A stretch of DNA of 64,000 bases from Blastomyces gilchristii SLH14081. Its lineage: Eukaryota; Ascomycota; Eurotiomycetes; Onygenales; Ajellomycetaceae. This document shows positions 25,045 through 36,344 of this stretch, piece after piece. The position numbers and the translations under genes are program-made. The notes beneath the pieces are model-generated. The model was not told the origin of the DNA, ran no database searches, and saw nothing but the letters and a program-made list of their open reading frames with translations. The stretch spans positions 1,010,134 through 1,074,133 of the forward strand of contig NW_003101672.1 of the NCBI RefSeq assembly GCF_000003855.2, written 5' to 3'. Position 1 is the stretch's first letter. Each line of letters opens with the position of its first letter.

Positions 25045-25754
25045 GGTTGGGAAGGTTTAATCGATCACTTACGTGTTTATATTGTGTGTATGTTGCACCG
25101 TGTATGTTATGACACGCACATATCCCTTCTGCTTGTTATCCGAGAGATATTTACTACAAGCTCCTCTGGACAAAACATCACCATTTATCGGCTGGAGTCA
25201 GCGCTAAGAAAAAACCTTGCCCTTTTTTGCCTTATTCGGCCGAGTTTCTCTAGACACGGCGTTGTTTCAACCATGGTATTATTAAATGAGTTATAATCTC
25301 AGCAGCAGTTTATCTGTTAGATGTAACTAGTTAACTTATGTAATAGCGCCATAGACCATTGTCCTCAATCATATAAGATGGTGATAGCTTGTGGCCCAAA
25401 ACACGAGGAGGTTTGAATTATTTATATGTACTCGTATAGATAACATCGCCTAGATATGCATATCCATACCATAGCTAGACCGACAGCGATCTTGGGTGAG
25501 GTTTCGGAGCCCTACAAATAACTTACTAACCCCGCGCCTATCTACTTAACCTTTGGTCCATTGGCTAGGTTATTTATTTAAGTTACCAGTAACTAACTAG
25601 TTGTTCACCCCTCAACTCTCCCAAATACTACGCGCCGCGAACACACAACCATCTCCTAAACCAGCTGTTCCCAAAAGGGATCCTCTTGAGTTCTCAGCTC
25701 AGTATCCCCGCTGCTATCTGCTAGATACTCTAGCATCCTCAGCTCGTTCCCATC
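25045..25754. other. Divergent promoter region between decarboxylase and iminopeptidase
   Basis: This 0.7 kb AT-rich region must contain both promoters. It holds many short TTAACTAG and GTAACTAACTAG words (25330-25340, 25580-25600). A frame starting with TTG near 25601 is not a gene; the real iminopeptidase start lies at 25755. Confidence 0.5.
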
Positions 25755-27779
25755 ATGTGGCTCGCAAAACTAGTCAGGTCACAGGCCCATTTTGTTCCAG
25801 GTGGGTGGCTTGGGCTGCTTTGTTTTTATCCGCAATAACATTTGATATTGCACAGCCATACACCCATATCCTATCGAGAGGCTATATAGACGCGAATAAC
25901 TGATATTTTAATATACCATTCGCGCAACGAACAGGCAAATTGAAGGTGACTGAACTTTTCTGGGATGTCCCTCTGGATTACAATCGGCCCACTGAAGCCA
26001 CCATCCAACTTTTCGGGCGGGCTGTAAGACGCCGCGAGCCAGGGGTTGATTTGGCTCGAGATGAAAAGGTCTTACCCTGGTTTTTATACCTACAAGGTGG
26101 ACCAGGGATGGCATCGCCGGCGCCACAGGACGTTGGCTGGGTGCAAATGATGCTTGATAGGGGATACCAGGTATGGCATGATTTTGAGAGCATGCGCTGC
26201 TCATTATGCTTCTAACTCTCGTCTGCGGGCTGGATAGCTGGAGCCAATATATCTCAAGAAGATACTCTCACTATCGGCCGCGATATGCTCCTTTGGATGG
26301 CCTAGCTTATTGTTTCTATAGATTCTCTTACTTGACCAACGAGGGACTGGATTGAGTACTCCAATTACGGCTGCTACTCTTGGCCTCGTAGGCGATGCTG
26401 TTAAACAGGCTGAATACCTCAAATTATTCCGCGCAGATAACATCGTTCGGGATTGCGAGGCTATCCGTGAAAATATTACTGCTGAGTACCCGCCTGAAAA
26501 GAAGAAGTGGAGCCTCCTTGGCCAGAGTTTTGGCGGTTTTTGCGCTGTCACCTATCTTTCAAAATTGTGAGCTGCTGGTTTATGATCTTATATCGCTCTT
26601 GCTCATTCTGAAAGTTTTTGTTCTGGAGGCTAATTCTGGCCTGTGAAGTCCTGAGGGCCTACGAGAGGTTTTCACAACCGGAGGTCTCCCTCCTCTCAGA
26701 CGGGGACCCGAGCCTGTACTTGAGCGGACGTACGGTAAGTTTTTGAAGGCTCTGACTGGAGCGAGCGGAACAACTGAGATGCAATAGAAAAGGTCCTTGA
26801 ACGAAATGAAGCGTACTACTCCAAGTTCCCCGAGGATGTTAACAGAGTTGATCAAATCGTACGCTATCTGAGCGAGAACCGGGTAGAGCTACCCTCTGGA
26901 GTTCTCACATCCGCCAGATTCTTGTCACTCGGGTTATCATTCGGCATGCGAGGTATGTACATATGATATATCCTTGTGTTGTGGCTTACATGAACCAATT
27001 TTGGCTAACTTATGAAACAGGCGGCTTACATTCTATTCACGGTATGAGAAAAGACGTAGTGGAGTCACATTCAAGTCTACTCACTGTTAATGTGTGCAGA
27101 TATCGTGCTAAGAGTACACAACGAACTCGAAACGTTTAACTTTTTGACCACACCAACTCTTGCATTAGTGGATAATGCTACTACCTTCGATAATAATATC
27201 CTCTATGCGGTTCTTCATGAAGCTATATATTGCCAAGGGTAGGTAAACCCCTTTGCGCGACGATCTGCAGAGCAAAAATATAAATGATTATATAGGGAGC
27301 CGTCGAACTGGTGTGCGGATAGATTGCTATCTAGGTTCTCCTCATATAATAACAAATTCGGGGGGAGTTCGTTGTTTTTCACTGGGGAAATGGTGAGTTA
27401 AAAGCGCACCCGCCCCTTGGATGAAACAAAAACCCAAAATTGACGACGGGATTTAACACACACGCAGATATACCCACACATGTTTGAATCTTCCAATGAG
27501 CTCAGGAAAGTCAAAGCCGCTGCGGACATCATTGCAGCGTACGACGGATGGCCAGATCTCTATGACGAAGTACAACTAGCCAAAAACGAGGTACCGGTAT
27601 TTTCAGCAACCTTCGTGGATGACATGTATGTGCATTACGCATTGGCAACGGAAACTGCAGCGAAGATCAGAGGGTGCAAGCAGTTCATTACGAATACTAT
27701 GTATCACAACGCGATCCGTGCGAACGCCGATGAGTTGATTAAACAACTTTTCGCTCTGAGGGACGACACGCTCGATTAG
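25755..27779 (+). CDS. Prolyl iminopeptidase, alpha/beta hydrolase (peptidase S33)
   Basis: This enzyme removes N-terminal proline from peptides. Nine exons: 25755..25800, 25935..26170, 26322..26566, 26649..26734, 26788..26952, 27021..27041, 27100..27238, 27296..27392 and 27468..27779. They join without any stop to give 448 residues. The 46-nt first exon (ending AHFVPG) was chosen because it is in phase 1 with a GTGGGT donor and completes the conserved GKLKVTELFWDVPLDY; an in-frame TAG lies upstream. Visible motifs are the oxyanion-loop LQGGPGM, LLLDQRGTGLSTP, nucleophile Ser in GQSFGGFC, FTTGGLPP, the likely acidic residue in ATFVDDMYVHY, and the likely catalytic His in NTMYHNAI. Exon 6 is only 21 nt. 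No secretion signal is seen, so it is probably intracellular. Eight introns is unusually many for this window. Confidence 0.9.
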
Positions 27780-27914
27780 GTCATGAGTCTTTGTTTTGTA
27801 CCTTTTTAATGACCTCCAGCCATAGAACATAGGCAGCTGTTTATAACACCTCATATTTTGTTTGTAGCGTCGACATGTTCAGTGTGGGTCTTTGTATAAG
27901 TATGCACATATATA

Positions 27915-29096
27915 TCAATCAATCAGCTCCCTCGCAAAATCAATCAGCCGTAGCCGACGCGCATCCCGCGGATGAAACTGTGCAATTTTCGCTTTCACCA
28001 GGAACCTAGACGCGGCAGTGTCTCGCTCTAACTTGATATAGGATGACGTACCAGCCGCCTCCACCAACGAATCAATTAAAGCATGAACCTCTTGCCCAGC
28101 TGCCTCCCGCTTGCTGCCTATTCCGCCTCTGTGACCATCCCCATCCCCACCCCCACCCCCACTCGGTAGTCGAGAAACCAGCTCATCAATCCGCTGCTGC
28201 CTCGAATCCCTTTCCACCTCCGCACCAGCAGGAGCGTTAATCCTCCTCTCCTTCCCCTGTGTCGTATACCCCGCCGCCAGCGTGGCATCCGACACCTCAA
28301 GCTGATCCCCCACAACCGGGCCGCCCAAATTCTCCGCAGCCAGCATCGCAGCTAAATGGTCATCAATAAATACCCTCAACGCTTCCTTCAGCGCAGCCGT
28401 CTTCTTTTCTAACTCGACCTTGCGCCTGCGCTGCTGTTGCATGAACTCCTTCGCCAACTGCGCCGGCCGTTTCTCGCGCTCCTCTGGCCGTGCGGACTGG
28501 AGAGTCTTAATGCGGTCATCTAAACCTGTGCTAATCAGTTGCGCGTCGCGTGCAGCCGCTTGTTCGGCCTTTAGTCGCTCCCGGCTTGCGCTGAGGTCGT
28601 GTGCTGTGGCATCTATGCTTGATTTGAGATCCAGGATTTGACGAGATGACTCGCGCAATGCGAGGAGGGTGGGCAGGGGGGAGTCTGGGTGTGGTAGGTC
28701 TGGCACGGTCTGTGAGAGGCTTTTGTAGGCTTTTGTTGCGCGCCGGATTTGCGCAAGGCGCATGCGGGGCTCGAGGCCTGGGCGGGGAAGTCCGTGTATA
28801 GTTGAGCGCCGGAGCTGGAACAAAATAAATGTTTTAATTGCTAGGTTTCAGAGAAACGCGGGAAGAACTCTACTGTGCAGATGAAACTATGAGACAAGCA
28901 AAAATTGACTCAAACTAACCTGTTGTAGAGTATCTTCCTGGCGCCTTACTTGAGCTTGCAGTTGGCTCAGGGTCTGATCAAGCTTCTGATTGTACACGCG
29001 GTGGTCAATTGGATGGCGGTCGCGTTCTTCTTCGAGTTTGTGATTGGTTTCTGCAAACTGGAGTATTTTCTCCAGGGTATCATGTTGCAATGCCAT
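27915..29096 (-). CDS. Coiled-coil protein, tentatively a kinetochore (CENP-K/Sim4-type) subunit
   Basis: Two exons, 28920..29096 and 27915..28814, are joined in phase 0 (GTTAGT/TTCCAG) and encode 358 residues. The protein is almost wholly helical with long heptad-like stretches: LEKILQFAETNHKLEEERD and QKLDQTLSQLQAQVRRQEDT in exon 1, then LKSSIDATAHDLSASRERLK and QQQRRRKVELEKKTAALKEA. A Gly/Asp-rich break (GGGGGDGDGHRGG) precedes a C-terminal motif ending RDARRLRLIDFARELID. Overall shape and the terminal motif remind me of fungal CENP-K-like inner-kinetochore proteins, but I cannot confirm this by eye. Other coiled-coil families are possible. It converges on the iminopeptidase with a 135-bp gap. 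Confidence 0.6.
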
Positions 29097-30260
29097 CTTC
29101 CCAGCGCGCGTTCAGATCCCGTCTCCGTTCATACCTGGGCACTCTCCGTGCTACGGAAGCTTCCGAAGAGGGAGCAAGATCCACGTGACTAGTTTCTTCG
29201 GCTTAGCTCAGCAACATTAGTCTCATTTCGGGCGAAAGACATCCTCATCAGGCTTAGTGCGGCTCGCTCCCCCACAAGTTTAGCCTTTTGCGGCTCTGGA
29301 CCTTCCTCCAACCTCATCTCCTCTTGTTCGTCGCCTCCTCGCGATTTTCTCTCTTCTCAACTCTCATCGGCAGCAGCATCGCGTCCTGCAAGTAGTCATC
29401 GTTCTTCATCGTAAGAGATATTTGCCCATCTCCCATTTACTTCTTGTGCCCGTTCCCCTTCCCCCCTTTCCCCTTCTCTCCCTGTCCTGTCTTCCACTGA
29501 AAAAAAAGAAAAAAAACTCTTGCGCCTATTTGTCAGTCATTTTTGCTAACCCCTTTTTCCACGTCTCAGTTGCTAACAAAGACTTCAGGTTTCGCGTAAT
29601 ATTGGGGTCTGATCTGGGACAAGGAGGCCAAGAAAGAGATATTTCCCAAACGAAAAGAAAAAGGAAGAAGAAAGAAAAGAGGTCCAACAACTTGCGTGTA
29701 TCCTCCTGTTTGAGCCTGTTACTTTGTCCATCAAACTTCCAAAATCCTTCCCTGGCTGAAGGTACCTTCTCTACCACCACTTACCACCATATCACAACCC
29801 CTCCGTCTCCCCTGTGGATCAAATTCTTATCCCAGCATCTCCCAAAATTTCTCCTGGAGCCTTTCGCTCAATACTGCTGAAACCAAATCCAACCTTCTCA
29901 CCTCAATACAACATCTATCTCCATTTCTACGTCGACTCCATTTGCCTCTCCGCACCGTTTCCACCATCTACTGCTACCACTATCCTCATTCTTTGACTCT
30001 CAGCCTATCTCCAAGCACCACCTCCTCTCCAGCCGACCCACCAGCACCAGCAAGTTTTCCTTGGGAAATCCCTGGTGTACATAGCCGATTCAGAAACAAA
30101 AGAAAACAATTTAAAAGAAAAGATATTCAGATCCTACTTCGATCCTTGTTTTCCCAGTGTAGGTGAAGCAGCAGAAAAAGAAAAGATATCCAGACCCAGA
30201 GCAAGAAAATCCCCGACGAACACCGTATTTTAGCTCAGCAACCCCGATACGAATACAAAT
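29097..30260. other. Divergent promoter and long pyrimidine-rich 5' leader of the KH gene
   Basis: This 1.16 kb region contains the upstream side of the coiled-coil gene and, from about 29250, a CT-rich leader typical of strongly expressed fungal genes. A likely leader intron is listed separately. Several short upstream frames exist but none looks like a conserved protein. Confidence 0.55.
29411..29588 (+). other. Predicted intron in the 5' untranslated leader
   Basis: A GTAAGA donor at 29411 is followed by two branch/acceptor pairs: GCTAAC near 29545 with CTCAG ending at 29570, and GCTAAC near 29572 with CTTCAG ending at 29588. Either could be used. The tandem arrangement allows alternative leader lengths. 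Confidence 0.45.
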
Positions 30261-31918
30261 ATGTCCGCCTCTCCGACTTCCGCCGTGGCGTCAACGAAAC
30301 GTCCCCTAGAGGACCCCTCATCTCCATCAGGACCCACCGATCAACCCGACGCCAAACGTCCCGCCCTGGATAAGGTAGTAAAGGGCGGAGAAGAGGAAGA
30401 ATCTAAGGTAGTTCGAGAAGGTGACAGCTCTGCGACGGAGACCGCCAAGTCCGATACTGCCACTCAACCCGCAGCTGCTGCCACCGGAGAAAATGGCGTA
30501 AAGGACGAGCAAGGTGATTTAGTTGTTCCCGATGCTCTTCATGCCAATGGCAAGAACGCATCTGCTGCTCAGATACTGGAGACCCAGCCCATTCAGTCCA
30601 CAGCTTCTCAAAATGACCGTTCATCATCGCAACCTCCTTCCCAGCAGGCCACTCAAGATGAGAGTGGATGGATCCATATCCGAGCCGTGATCTCTAGTGC
30701 TGAGGCGGCAACCTGTATTGGCAAAGGAGGTGAAAATGTTTCACAGATTCGTCGTCTATCTGGTGCCAAGTGCACTGTTAGCGACTACTCTCGTGGTGCA
30801 GTGGAAAGAATTTTAACCGTCAGTGGCATGCAGGATGCAGTTGCTAAGGTATGCTCTCAAGACGGTTGCTGATTATTTACCCAGTTTCATTTTCCTCAAT
30901 ATTGCAATCGCTGACATGTACCCCGACAAAAGGCTTTTGGTTTGATTATTCGTACTCTTAACAATGAACCCCTGGAGGCCCCATCCACAGCTCAGTCAAA
31001 GACATATCCTCTCCGCCTGCTCATTCCCCATCTACTTATCGGCTCTATCATTGGAAAGTCTGGAGTACGCATTCGCGAAATCCAAGAGGCTTCTGGTGCT
31101 CGTCTCAATGCTTCCGATTCATGCCTTCCTCTTTCCACAGAACGAACCCTTGTTATCCTGGGTGTTGCTGACGCAGTTCACATTGCAACTTATTACGTTG
31201 CAGTGACTTTGGTAGAACAACTGACTGAAAGATTTGGCGGACCTGCAGCTTCCGCTTATGCCACCCGCAGTGGTGGTCCCGCTGGTGTCGTCCCTGGAGG
31301 TATGCAGGTAGTTCCGTACATCCCCCAACCAGCCGGCGGACAATACGGGCATCCAGATACTTTCAAGAGACATCAACCTCAAGCAAATCGGGCTGTATCC
31401 ACCGGTGGGTACGGCGTACCGTACGTCCACGGCCAGCCGGGCCAGCCTCAAATGCCACACCAAGCACTTCATTACGGTTCTTCCTCCCGTCCCGGCTACA
31501 CTGGAGCTGGTCCTCATCAACCAGCACCTTACGGCGCTCCCCAGCCCACCCAAGTCCACGGTGCACCAACTGCTCAACCTGCTGGAGGAGTTGTCCCAGG
31601 AGCACCAGTGACACAGCAGATCTTTATTCCCAACGATATGGTGGGTGCTATCATTGGCAAAGGAGGCGCCAAGATCAACGAAATACGCCACCTCAGCGGC
31701 AGTGTTATCAAGATCAACGAGCCTCAGGACAACAGCAACGAGCGCCTCGTTACTATCACGGGTACACCCGAGTGCAACCAAATGGCTCTCTATATGCTTT
31801 ATTCCAGACTTGGTATGTAGTTTTATCTGAGCTAGTTTGGTCTACTTCCCCCCCACATGGATAAACTTTTGCTAACCATGACATTTCGCGTACAGAGAGT
31901 GAGAAGCACAGAATTTAG
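30261..31918 (+). CDS. RNA-binding protein with three KH domains (Pbp2/Hek2/PCBP type)
   Basis: Three exons, 30261..30848, 30933..31812 and 31896..31918, encode 496 residues. A Ser/Pro/Glu-rich N-terminus precedes KH1 (ISSAEAATCIGKGGENVSQI), KH2 (HLLIGSIIGKSGVRIREIQE), a Gly/Pro/Gln/Tyr-rich linker, and C-terminal KH3 (NDMVGAIIGKGGAKINEIRH). All three GXXG loops (GKGG, GKSG, GKGG) are intact, so all three domains should bind single-stranded RNA. The first two KH domains are adjacent and KH3 is separate, the arrangement of PCBP/hnRNP K proteins. The 23-nt last exon supplies the conserved ending ESEKHRI. Likely role: mRNA stability or translation control. The specific yeast orthologue (Pbp2 or Hek2) cannot be chosen by eye. 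Confidence 0.9.
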
Positions 31919-32725
31919 AACACTTACGGAGCTATCTTCCCAGCTTTATGTTTTCATCTTTATTTTCATGTTGTTTCATGTTGGTTCCCTCGCCTCTGGG
32001 AGTTGATTGAAAAGTAGTTTTCCACAAATTTGTTACCTTTCTTATTCTACTCGCTCTCTGTAGCTCCCGTTGCATGCCACGGCTTTTAGTGTCGTGTGAT
32101 TTGTTTTGTTCTATTTTCCCCTTCTTATATTTCCTTTTGTCCCATTATTTTTCAAACTGACTGATTTATTTTTTCACCATCCCATTGATTAAATCTATAG
32201 GCTGTTCTTCCCTTTTCTTCGTTATTTCTTCCGGTGTATTTTTACCCCGAACAAATATTAATGGCAAATCTCACTACTAACTCGATTACCACAAAAAATC
32301 GTTAATTGGTTTAAACCCCTTATCTCACAGCTGCGAGTTCATGGAGAGAAGCTTGCCCTGGCACATGTCTAGGAGGTTGGAACAGTGATTGTACGATCCG
32401 ATTAAACCAAGAGAACTACTGGACAGACGGATATATACAAATATATATCTGTATCAGATCTCTTAGTTCGCCAGTGCATGCGACATGACGCCGAGGTAGC
32501 TCTGTACAGCTACGCATTCTCCTTCCAAAATTCCAAAAAGAAATAACTTTGTCGCATCCAAAATTTTCAAAATCCGTTTTTGAGGGAGAAAAAAAAAAAA
32601 AAAAAAAAATTACATCGCCTGACATGGCACCCCCTATGTACCTCTCCACTTATCGCAGAACATAATTTCTTTTGACTCTCTCCATTTCCTCTCATCCATC
32701 ATCGAGATGTACAGTTTCCACAAAA
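31919..32725. other. Intergenic: 3' flank of the KH gene and of the convergent barrel gene
   Basis: T-rich sequence typical of a long 3' UTR runs to about 32240, followed by AT-rich DNA. An A21 run lies at 32589-32609. I saw no gene. Confidence 0.55.
32589..32609. repeat. A21 homopolymer
   Basis: Twenty-one consecutive A residues lie in intergenic DNA, about 120 bp beyond the stop codon of the minus-strand barrel gene. Confidence 0.9.
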
Positions 32726-33837
32726 TCACACATGCTCATTTCCCACGCTCCTTCCTTCCCCTTCCCCTTCCCCTTTCCCACCCCACCTTTCCTCTCCCCG
32801 AGTCCGAGGACTCCCATCCTCCTCGCCAAACCTAACATACCTCATCTCCAACACCTTAATCCCAGGCAACATCTTGGCTCTGACGGGCGCGAAGGCCTTC
32901 TCAAAGTCATCCGTCCCCATCGCCGCCTCATGCTCCTGTATGCTCTCCCAGCCAATCACCAGGATAGTCAGCTCCGCCTCCCCGGAGGGGCTATCGGCAT
33001 GCTCCACCGTTCTGGGCCTCTCTACCCATCCCAGCGATAACCAGCCTGGCGGGCCTTGCTTTGCTAACTTCGTCCGTGATGGCGATGAGGAGGGCTTTTG
33101 CGCCTCGTGGTGGTGCTGGTGCTGGTGCTGGTGGTGCTGATGCTGATGATGGTGCTGGTGATGCTCCTTCGTGGTAGGATCATCCTCTTCGTCATCAGAG
33201 GGACAGATGCCTAGCAATGCGGTGCGCAGGTTTGATAGGGAGCTTTCTATGAAGGACTTTTGCTCGAAGGGGAGGGCACTGGGGAAAGGGAGGATGGCGA
33301 GTTCGACAATTGGGGTTGTGGTGAGATCTTTGAGGTGGACGGGTGGGGTAAGGGTGGTGTGGATTGTTATTGGGGCTGAAGATGGGGCGAGAATTGAGGA
33401 GATTTGGCTGAGGGGGACGGAGGAAGTTGCATCCTTCCATGCTGTACTTTGTGGGAAGGACGCGGGTTTCCTGTTAGCTAAGGTGTTTTCTAGGGGGGTT
33501 TGTAGGATATTGGTGAGACAAACAAGAAAGATAGGAAAGGCTACTTTTCTTTCCATCGACGAATTGGGTATATATACAAGGTAAGAGGGTGGGTTGAAAA
33601 AGCAATGGAATGTGCATGCATGCATATATCATATATTCTCTTACCAACAAGCCAAACGATATCATTCTCATCCTCCACAGTCCGGCCCCAGCTTGAATAC
33701 AGATAGCCGCTGTGCAGCTTCACCGCCTCAAGGGCCTCCGTGAAGACCCGTCCCTCATAATTTTCGGGGTCCTCAGGCTTCACACCCTTTTTGAAGGTTA
33801 GGTAAATGAGCTCTGTGACGGCCGCGTTTGATGCCAT
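32726..33837 (-). CDS. Conserved fungal protein with a dimeric alpha/beta-barrel-like fold and a His-rich tract
   Basis: Two exons, 33645..33837 and 32726..33489, are joined in phase 1 (GTAAGA/CCCTAG) and encode 318 residues. The N-terminus (VTELIYLTFKKGVKPEDP, then YLYSSWGRTVEDENDIVWLV) and a second copy-like segment near the C-terminus (GEAELTILVIGWESIQEHE) resemble antibiotic-monooxygenase-like ferredoxin folds in tandem. This is by pattern only. Between them lies an almost pure His/Gln tract of about 20 residues that could bind metal. The C-terminal 25 residues are Gly/Glu/Arg-rich. No catalytic residues can be assigned and the function is unknown. The splice join gives VWLVENTLANRKPASFP with no stop. 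Confidence 0.75.
33107..33164 (-). repeat. CAC/CAG trinucleotide tract coding for His/Gln
   Basis: A degenerate triplet repeat inside the barrel gene encodes HHQHHHQHQHHQHQHQHHH. It is likely length-variable between isolates. Confidence 0.85.
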
Positions 33838-34490
33838 CTGCTCACTTTTTACTCTTCTCTGGTTTTATTCAATTCCCTGGCCCCGAATTCCTCCTGTTAT
33901 TCTCTCCCCTTTCAGTGTTCTTTTTTTGTTGAAAGCGAGACGGATCGCGGAGTATATTTATGCTTATGGAAATCCGATATTTGGCATTCGGCAGTTCGGC
34001 AATGAAATGTAATGTTCGGGGGGGGGGGGGGAAATGATATAGATGATATATTTGATATAGGGTACGGATACGATGATAGGGCTGGCAACAGCGGGCGATG
34101 ATGTCACCTCTTGGCGGCTGGAGATGATAGGCCGAGATAGAGTTATTGTAACTGTGGTCTATTATATATATTTTTGGAGTTTTAGAGCATCTCAATTCAC
34201 CACCTACGTAGAAGTTAGAACGGGGTAGTTTGGGAGCAAGGAAAGATTTCCTTCTTTTTTTAATAGTGTTATTATTAGTAGTATTTCATGGATCCTTCAT
34301 TCATTTCTCCACACAAGCAAAACCCTGCTAAGCTGCCCGTTTTAGCGCCTCAAAACCCCCACAGGCCACCATCGGCCGGAGTTAAATTCAACACACAACC
34401 AACCGCGATCATATCATCGCTCGCCAGTTCCAAAAAGTATCGAGACAGGAGATAGATAACTAAGGAAGAGAACATACATACCTAATAACA
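33838..34490. other. Divergent promoter region between the barrel gene and the methyltransferase gene
   Basis: This 0.65 kb region contains a G14 run at 34018-34031 and AT-rich flanks. It must hold both promoters. I saw no gene. Confidence 0.5.
34018..34031. repeat. G14 homopolymer
   Basis: Fourteen consecutive G residues lie in the divergent promoter. Such a run can be polymorphic or misread. Confidence 0.85.
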
Positions 34491-36344
34491 ATGATTCTCC
34501 TCCAACTTCCACTCCCCCTCATCACCTTCATCTTGGGCCTTTTAACAGCACCCGTCCTCATTCCCTTGCTGGCAGGAATATCGGCAAAGCTAGCCTCTCT
34601 CTGTTTGAGCACGAGCAGGAGAGTCGTCAAGGAGGACGATGATGATCAAGTAAAAGAGGAGCATGGCCTCTACAGTCTGGACCATGGGGTGCTGAATTTG
34701 CCCAGCCTGATGCCGGAGGAGATGTGGATGAACATGGGATATTGGAAGGTAGGTTTCCCTTTTTCTTCCCTTTTCTTCTCTTCTCTTTTCGTTTTCCATT
34801 TTTATTTTATTTATTTTTATTTATTCTTTATACCCCATAGCCCATAGCCCATAGCCCATATATATATGCCTTCAGATAATTGACTATTGTCAAGAGCAAA
34901 TGTTTATACATCACCCTGTTGAAAATAATTTTCCCACTCTAGTTGCCTAATTTCATGCTGGACTTTTTTTCCGACATAGATATCTAGCCCCTTGCTAGCC
35001 CCAAACCCCCTAGAAACAAAATGTCTTCCTTCTATGTATACCCAAATGTTACGATGGCCAAGTGAATAAAAGAGAAAAGAAAAAAAATCCAAAAAGAAAG
35101 GCTAATTAATCAAAACATGTGTGCCAAAAATTTACTAATCCCTCTCCTTTAACATGAGTTTAAAAATGAAAAAGAACACGAATTCTTTCCCAGGCGCCTG
35201 TCGCGCATTGTTGGATAAGATCCTGCAAACAGCAGGTTTTGACGATGGGGATTCGACAAACGTTGCTGTCAACGCTGACAGTCTGGTTGCCAGTGCCACT
35301 GGTGTGGACTACCCGTCGCGCACAAATAGTCGGCCCACGCATACATCCCAAAGAAGGGAGCGGAACACCGATAAAAAGACGGCAACAAGCGGAGTAAGGA
35401 GGGTTATACTAGATGTTGGATTTGGGTGTGGTGAACAGACTTTGTATCTGATGAGGGAAAAAGCGGCCGTTCGCAAGGCACATGGTGGTTCTGGGGAAGC
35501 GGCTGGGTTAATTTCACATGATGAGAAGGATGAGAAGGATGATGTAGAAACCACGCCGTTATTTCAGCACTACATCGGTATCACCCTCGAGAAGATGCAA
35601 TGTGCATTTGCACAGTCCAGGGTAGCGGAAGCTGCAAGGAACTGCAATACCTCTGCGGATAAAGACAGTGGCTCCTCGCAGGATTGGGGCAAAAGAAGGA
35701 AGCAGCCGATAGGCGGGGTTGTCGAACTCTTCTGCGGAGATGCAGCGAAACCACATGCATGGTCGGAGGAAATTCAGCGATCTATCTCGACTGCGTTTAG
35801 AAAAGGCGAGTATGCCGAGGAGGGGGGGGGAGATGATGGGGGAGAAAAGCCAGCTGAAGAGCGCTATGTCCTTGGCCTCGATGCGTTATACCATTTCAAT
35901 CCCTCAAGACAGGAGCTATTCGAATATTCATATTCCACCCTCCAAGCAACCATACTCGCATTTGACCTCTTTCTGCCGCCAAAGTCGCACTCCTCATCAC
36001 CACTCGAAACAGTTAAAAGGAGCTTAAATACGTTCGCCCTCCGGTGCCTGACACCGGCCCTGTCTGCTCCATTTTCAAATTTCGTAACCATAGCCGAATA
36101 TAAACGCCTGGTAGAAAAGGCTGGCTATGGGCCTGAACACATCACGATAGAAGATATTACGGAAGATGTATTTCCCGGGCTCGCGCAGTTTTTTGAAAAG
36201 AGAATACAGGAGATGAGCGCACTGGGCCTGAAAGGCTTCACCAAGTGGAGGGTTTCTGGATGGCTATTTCGTTGGCTTGCCGGTGGACAGGTGCTTAGGG
36301 CGGGTGTTGTTGTTGCGAAATGGAAAGGTAGCCCAGCCGCCTAG
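34491..36344 (+). CDS. Membrane-anchored class I SAM-dependent methyltransferase
   Basis: Two exons, 34491..34748 and 35175..36344, are joined in phase 0 across a 426-nt intron (GTAGGT/AAAAAG) and encode 475 residues. An N-terminal hydrophobic helix (LLQLPLPLITFILGLLTAPV) should anchor it to a membrane. The conserved MWMNMGYWKNTNSFPGACRA crosses the splice join. The SAM-binding motif I is VILDVGFGCGEQTLYL. Later elements are YIGITLEKMQCAFAQ, a motif-like VELFCGDAAKPHAW, and VLGLDALYHFNPSRQELF. A low-complexity insert (DDGGEKPAEE) lies between. The domain resembles small-molecule or lipid methyltransferases such as cyclopropane-fatty-acid or coclaurine types. The substrate is unknown. Its TAG stop overlaps the TAG of the convergent transcription factor within one CTAG. 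Confidence 0.82.
34834..34860. repeat. Tandem CCCATAG repeat (about 4 copies)
   Basis: Three full 7-bp units and one partial unit lie in tandem inside the long intron of the methyltransferase gene. Confidence 0.85.

Noticed and set aside
25601..25903. Plus-strand frame of 100 codons before the iminopeptidase
   Set aside because: It begins with TTG and has no family resemblance. The ATG at 25755 in another frame gives a clean splice into the conserved sequence.
30964..31781. Overlapping frames on both strands across the KH gene
   Set aside because: The KH frame has three intact GXXG domains. The others are shadows.
32589..32609. Poly(A) run as a possible retrotransposon tail
   Set aside because: No element body or target-site duplication could be seen next to it.
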